A stretch of 64,000 nt of DNA from Spongiibacter taiwanensis (GTDB lineage: Bacteria; Pseudomonadota; Gammaproteobacteria; Pseudomonadales; Spongiibacteraceae). Shown here one piece after another: positions 60,355-64,000 of this stretch. The translations under genes and the position numbers were made by a program. The stretch covers positions 682,001 to 746,000 of the forward strand of contig NZ_CP098455.1 of the NCBI RefSeq assembly GCF_023702635.1, given 5' to 3'. The notes under the pieces are model-generated. The model saw only the letters and a program-made list of their open reading frames with translations, ran no database searches and had not been told where the DNA came from. How positions within the stretch are numbered: position 1 is the stretch's first letter; every line of letters starts with the position of its first letter.

Positions 60355-61818
60355 ATGAGTATTCCCCATTACACCCAATTGGTTATTTTCGGCGGCACCG
60401 GCGATCTTTCGCTGAGAAAGCTGCAGCCTGCGCTCTACAAACTGCAGCGAGAAGGCCTGTTGGACAAGGTCAGCGCCATTTACGCTCTGGGGCGCTCGGC
60501 CAGCAGTGATGCCGAATACCGGCAATTGGTGTTCGACAAAATGCAGGAGTATCTGCCCAAGCACTTCTGGGATCAGCAGCACTGGCAAAACTTTGCCGCC
60601 AAGCTGCACTTTGTCCATCTCGATGTGGAAGACCCGGGAGATTACGCCCGGCTGGCTGAGGCGACCAAGCGCGAGGTCCCTCACCGCAATGTCTTTTATC
60701 TGGCCACCTCATCGACACTGTATACCCCGATCTGCCGGAACCTGAACAGCTCCGGGATGGTCGATGCCAACGCCGCTGTCGTGCTGGAGAAGCCACTCGG
60801 TCACGATTTAAAGAGCTGTGCGGCGATCAACAGCGAAGTGCAGCGGGTGTTTCCCGAGCAAAATATCTTTCGCATTGACCACTATCTGGGCAAAGAAACC
60901 GTGCAAAACCTGCTGGTGTTGCGCTTCGGCAACGCCCTGTTCGGCCCCCTGTGGAACAGCCAGCACATCGACAACATTCAAATTACCGTGGCCGAAGATA
61001 TTGGCGTGGGGGGCCGGGGCGATTTTTACGCCAAGACCGGCGCCCTGCGCGACATGGTGCAAAACCATCTGTTGCAGCTGTTGTGTCTGGTGGCCATGGA
61101 GCCCCCTGCCAACCTCCAGCCCAATACCATTCGCGATGAAAAGGTAAAGGTTCTGCGCGCCCTGCGCCCCATCGGCGCCGACAACGCCAAGGCCAAAACC
61201 GTTCGCGGTCAATACCAGGCCGGCGCCATTCACGGTAAGCCCGTGGCCGGATTTCTGGAAGAAACCGGATTTGAAAGCAGTGACAACACCGAAACCTTTG
61301 TCGCCATCGAGGCCGAGGTTCACAACTGGCGCTGGGAGGGAACCCCCTTCTATCTGCGCACTGGCAAGCGCCTGACCCGACGCTTCTCGGAAATTGTGGT
61401 GGAGTTCAAGAAGCACCCCTTCTCTTTGTTTGAAGGCGACCCAAATGATTTGTCCAACAAGCTGGTCATTCGCCTGCAACCCGAAGAAAACATCACGCTA
61501 TACAAGCTCAACAAAAAGCCCGGCCTCAGCCGTCAACTCAAGCTGGAGCAGGTTGAATTGAATCTGGACGCCGATCTACACGATGAAACCCAGCACCACG
61601 AAGCCTACGAGCGACTGCTGCTCGATGTGTTCGAAGGTGACCAAACCCTGTTTATGCGGCGCGACGAGGTCGAGGCCTGTTGGCAGTGGGTCGATGGCAT
61701 TATCGATGCATGGCAGGATGCCCAGGTAAAACCCAAGTCCTATGTTTCCGGCACAATGGGTCCCAGCGCCGCCCTGGCACTACCGGAAAAATCCAATCGG
61801 AGTTGGCATGAGCAATAA
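60355..61818 (+). CDS. zwf: Glucose-6-phosphate 1-dehydrogenase
   Basis: 487 residues from the ATG at 60355. Dinucleotide motif IFGGTGDLSLRKLQPALYKL near the start; the active-site motif is FRIDHYLGKETVQNLLVLRF. It oxidises glucose-6-phosphate with NADP+, feeding the Entner-Doudoroff route. GAGGA lies about 16 bases upstream, a long spacing. Its end overlaps the start of pgl by 11 bp. Confidence 0.95.
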   Translation: MSIPHYTQLVIFGGTGDLSLRKLQPALYKLQREGLLDKVSAIYALGRSASSDAEYRQLVFDKMQEYLPKHFWDQQHWQNFAAKLHFVHLDVEDPGDYARLAEATKREVPHRNVFYLATSSTLYTPICRNLNSSGMVDANAAVVLEKPLGHDLKSCAAINSEVQRVFPEQNIFRIDHYLGKETVQNLLVLRFGNALFGPLWNSQHIDNIQITVAEDIGVGGRGDFYAKTGALRDMVQNHLLQLLCLVAMEPPANLQPNTIRDEKVKVLRALRPIGADNAKAKTVRGQYQAGAIHGKPVAGFLEETGFESSDNTETFVAIEAEVHNWRWEGTPFYLRTGKRLTRRFSEIVVEFKKHPFSLFEGDPNDLSNKLVIRLQPEENITLYKLNKKPGLSRQLKLEQVELNLDADLHDETQHHEAYERLLLDVFEGDQTLFMRRDEVEACWQWVDGIIDAWQDAQVKPKSYVSGTMGPSAALALPEKSNRSWHEQ

Positions 61819-62503
61819 ACCCTTAATGAACAGCTTGCCCGACAGCGCCGCGCTGAATCAGGCATTGGCCACAAAAATCGCCAAATTGCTGGATGCTGCC
61901 CTGGCAGAGCGCGGTGAGGCCAGCCTGGCGGTGTCGGGTGGCAGTACCCCCAAAGAGATGTTTACCCTGCTTGCCCAAAAACCGCTGGACTGGTCCCGCA
62001 TCCATGTACTGCTGGTTGACGAACGCTGGCTGCCTGCAGATCACAGCGACAGCAATGAACACTTGCTGCGCCAAACCCTGCTCCAGGGCCCTGCCAGCCA
62101 GTGCCAGTACCTTCCCCTCAAAACCGAGGACTTGTCGCCGGTGGATGGCCAGTTCACCACCGAAGAGCGCCTAGATGAGCTCCCTTGGCCCCTGGACGTG
62201 GTCCATCTGGGAATGGGCGGCGATGGTCACACCGCCTCCTGGTTTGCCGACGCGCCAGAATATCCCGGCCTGAAAAATGCCTGCGCCCAGCGCTGCATTG
62301 CCGTTCATCCCAACAGTGCGCCCTACCCGCGTCTGTCGCTCACCCCTGCGGCGGTGTTCGATAGCCGGCACATTTTTGTGCAACTGACCGGCAAAACCAA
62401 ACGCGAGCTGCTGGAGCGGGCCCTGTTCAAGGACGCCGATTACCCGATTTCCAAAGTACTTCACCAGAGCCGGGCCCCAGTCGATATTTTCTGGTCACCC
62501 TGA
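61808..62503 (+). CDS. pgl: 6-phosphogluconolactonase
   Basis: 231 residues from the ATG at 61808, which overlaps zwf, with GGAG upstream. SVSGGSTPKEMF-like SLAVSGGSTPKEMFTLL, HVLLVDERWLP and HLGMGGDGHTASWFAD are the DevB/SOL-type Pgl motifs. It hydrolyses 6-phosphogluconolactone to 6-phosphogluconate. Translationally coupled to zwf. Confidence 0.94.
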   Translation: MSNKPLMNSLPDSAALNQALATKIAKLLDAALAERGEASLAVSGGSTPKEMFTLLAQKPLDWSRIHVLLVDERWLPADHSDSNEHLLRQTLLQGPASQCQYLPLKTEDLSPVDGQFTTEERLDELPWPLDVVHLGMGGDGHTASWFADAPEYPGLKNACAQRCIAVHPNSAPYPRLSLTPAAVFDSRHIFVQLTGKTKRELLERALFKDADYPISKVLHQSRAPVDIFWSP

Positions 62504-62609
62504 ACCCGAGCGGCCGCAGCCACGTACCTGGCAACTAGCAAGTCGCTGATACCCGGCTGTTGCAACAATCTATTGCAGTCACTGAAAACGGACCAAAACG
62601 GAGCACCCT

Positions 62610-64000
62610 ATGCATCCCGTCGTTGATCGCGTTACTGAACGCATTCGCCAGCGCAGCCAACAGAGTCGCCGCGCCTACCTCGACAAATGCCAGGCCATGC
62701 GTCGCCGGGGCCCACAGCGGGGCCATTTGTCCTGCAGTAATCTGGCCCACGGCTTTGCCGCTTGCGGGGAGAACGACAAGGGGCGCATTCGTCTGGAGGA
62801 GGCGGCCAATATCGGCATTGTCACCGCCTACAACGACATGCTGTCGGCCCACAAACCCCTGGAAGACTACCCCGAGCTGATTCGCCAAACCGCGGCCAGC
62901 ATGGGTTGCACAGCCCAGGTGGCCGGCGGTGTTCCCGCGATGTGCGACGGTGTCACCCAGGGCATGGAGGGCATGGAGCTCAGCCTGTTCAGTCGCGACA
63001 ACATTGCCATGGGTACTGCAATTGCCCTGAGCCACAACATGTTTGATGCCGCGCTGTGTCTTGGCGTGTGCGACAAGATCATCCCCGGCCTGTTGATCGG
63101 CGCACTGAGCTTTGGCCACTTGCCAGTCATTATGGTGCCTGGCGGCCCCATGGCCTCAGGGCTGCCCAACGATGAAAAGGCGCGCATTCGGCAATTGTTT
63201 GCCGAGGGCAAAGTCGGCAAGGAAGAGCTACTGGAGGCCGAGGCCAGCAGTTATCACAGCGAAGGCACCTGCACCTTTTACGGCACGGCCAACAGTAATC
63301 AGATGCTGATGGAGGCGATGGGCCTGCACGTACCCGGCAATGCCTTTGTGCCGCCCAACAATCTGCTGCGCCAAAAGCTCACCGAAGCCGCCGCCGAGCG
63401 GGTTTGCAAAATCACTGACCTGGGACCAAATTACACGCCCCTGTGTGACGTGGTGGATGAGCGCAGCATTGTTAACGCCATTGTTACCTTGATGGCGACC
63501 GGCGGCTCCACCAACCACAGCATTCACTGGATCGCCATTGCCAGGGCCGCTGGCATTGAAGTGGACTGGCACGACTTTGAAGATCTGTCCCGGGCAACGC
63601 CGCTGCTGTGTCGAATCTATCCCAACGGCACCGCCGACGTGAATCATTTCCATGCCGCCGGCGGCACCGCCTTTATCATCCATCAATTGCTGGCGGCCGG
63701 CCTGCTCCACCGGGATGTGAATACCATGTGGGGTAAGGGCCTGGATCACTATGCGCAGCTTCCCTCGCTAGAGGGCAACTCCCTGGTGTGGACACCGGCG
63801 AGTATGGTCAGTGAAGATGAAACGGTGCTGCGCGGCACCGAAGCCCCCTTTGCGCCCGATGGCGGCATGCGCCTGCTAACCGGCAACCTGGGCCGCAGCA
63901 TTATTAAAGTCTCGGCCGTCAAACCCGAGCAGCGGATTATCGAAGCGCCTGCGGTGGTATTTGACAGCCAGGAGGCAATCAAAATCGCTTTTGAAGCTGG
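62610..64000 (+). CDS. edd: 6-phosphogluconate dehydratase (3' end outside window)
   Basis: 463 codons visible and open to the window edge, about three quarters of the usual 600. Opens [19 protein letters not shown]; IlvD/Edd-family motifs are [68 protein letters not shown] and [14 protein letters not shown], with iron-sulfur cysteines among them. It dehydrates 6-phosphogluconate to KDPG. GGAG precedes the ATG. Third gene of the zwf operon; eda is expected just outside. Confidence 0.95.
   Translation, partial: MHPVVDRVTERIRQRSQQSRRAYLDKCQAMRRRGPQRGHLSCSNLAHGFAACGENDKGRIRLEEAANIGIVTAYNDMLSAHKPLEDYPELIRQTAASMGCTAQVAGGVPAMCDGVTQGMEGMELSLFSRDNIAMGTAIALSHNMFDAALCLGVCDKIIPGLLIGALSFGHLPVIMVPGGPMASGLPNDEKARIRQLFAEGKVGKEELLEAEASSYHSEGTCTFYGTANSNQMLMEAMGLHVPGNAFVPPNNLLRQKLTEAAAERVCKITDLGPNYTPLCDVVDERSIVNAIVTLMATGGSTNHSIHWIAIARAAGIEVDWHDFEDLSRATPLLCRIYPNGTADVNHFHAAGGTAFIIHQLLAAGLLHRDVNTMWGKGLDHYAQLPSLEGNSLVWTPASMVSEDETVLRGTEAPFAPDGGMRLLTGNLGRSIIKVSAVKPEQRIIEAPAVVFDSQEAIKIAFEA

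Overview
The window is a 64 kb piece of a GC-rich chromosome from a free-living, probably marine, aerobic gammaproteobacterium. Supporting markers are SthA, MlaA, PlsB, FabV, a Cys-type SelO, YfaZ, a DUF3014 protein and a proteobacterial zwf-pgl-edd operon. A Cellvibrionales/Spongiibacteraceae-type organism is a reasonable guess, but the sequence alone does not prove it. No rRNA, tRNA, CRISPR array or replication origin was seen.

Layout, left: 1-9.4 kb carries lipid and envelope genes (a CFA-synthase-like methyltransferase cut by the window edge, an AMACR-like CoA-transferase/racemase, a TetR repressor with a perfect palindrome at its start, and a translationally coupled mlaA-RND exporter pair), then MOSC, DUF1223 and Dps genes. 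9.8-15.4 kb holds a Kazal-domain lipoprotein and a fatty-acyl cluster: a FadI-type thiolase divergent from a long FabG, an AraC regulator and a MaoC-like hydratase. 15.5-19.6 kb holds DUF3014, a small acidic protein, sthA, a field of palindromic dispersed repeats and a small methyltransferase. 19.7-23.2 kb is a tight four-gene operon of unknown function (PAP2 phosphatase, MurG-like glycosyltransferase, M14 carboxypeptidase-like protein, alpha/beta hydrolase).

23.2-27.2 kb is the accessory region. It is AT-richer and is a toxin-antitoxin graveyard: a phd/yefM antitoxin relic, intact parDE, a 177-bp element with 20-bp terminal inverted repeats, intact ccdAB of the Vibrio fischeri type, and higA whose partner higB has lost its 5' end to a fragment of an IS1182-like transposase. 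Two related intergenic repeats resemble degenerate integron attC sites, and several orphan small genes are present. It reads as a relic gene-cassette array.

27.3-34.3 kb is a glucuronate-use locus: a heparanase-like GH79 glycoside hydrolase, KDG kinase, mannonate dehydratase, glucuronate isomerase and fructuronate reductase. Its product, 2-keto-3-deoxy-6-phosphogluconate, is also the product of the Entner-Doudoroff genes zwf-pgl-edd at the right edge (60.4-64 kb). 34.4-37.4 kb has a LysR gene divergent from two tandem DLH/YcjY-like hydrolases with a cysteine nucleophile. 37.4-45.1 kb is lipid biogenesis and signalling (an OlsF-like two-domain acyltransferase, an LpxH-like phosphatase, a histidine kinase with response regulator, PlsB). 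45.4-53.1 kb has SelO, two outer-membrane proteins, a zinc metallopeptidase, an MBL hydrolase, an XRE regulator and a MATE pump. 53.1-54.0 kb is gene-free and repeat-rich, with a G12 run, palindromic repeats shared with the 18.5 kb field, and 39 perfect copies of a 7-bp unit. 54.0-60.0 kb has FabV, a TonB-dependent receptor followed by a 14-bp tandem repeat, a family 2 glycosyltransferase and a tandem universal stress protein.
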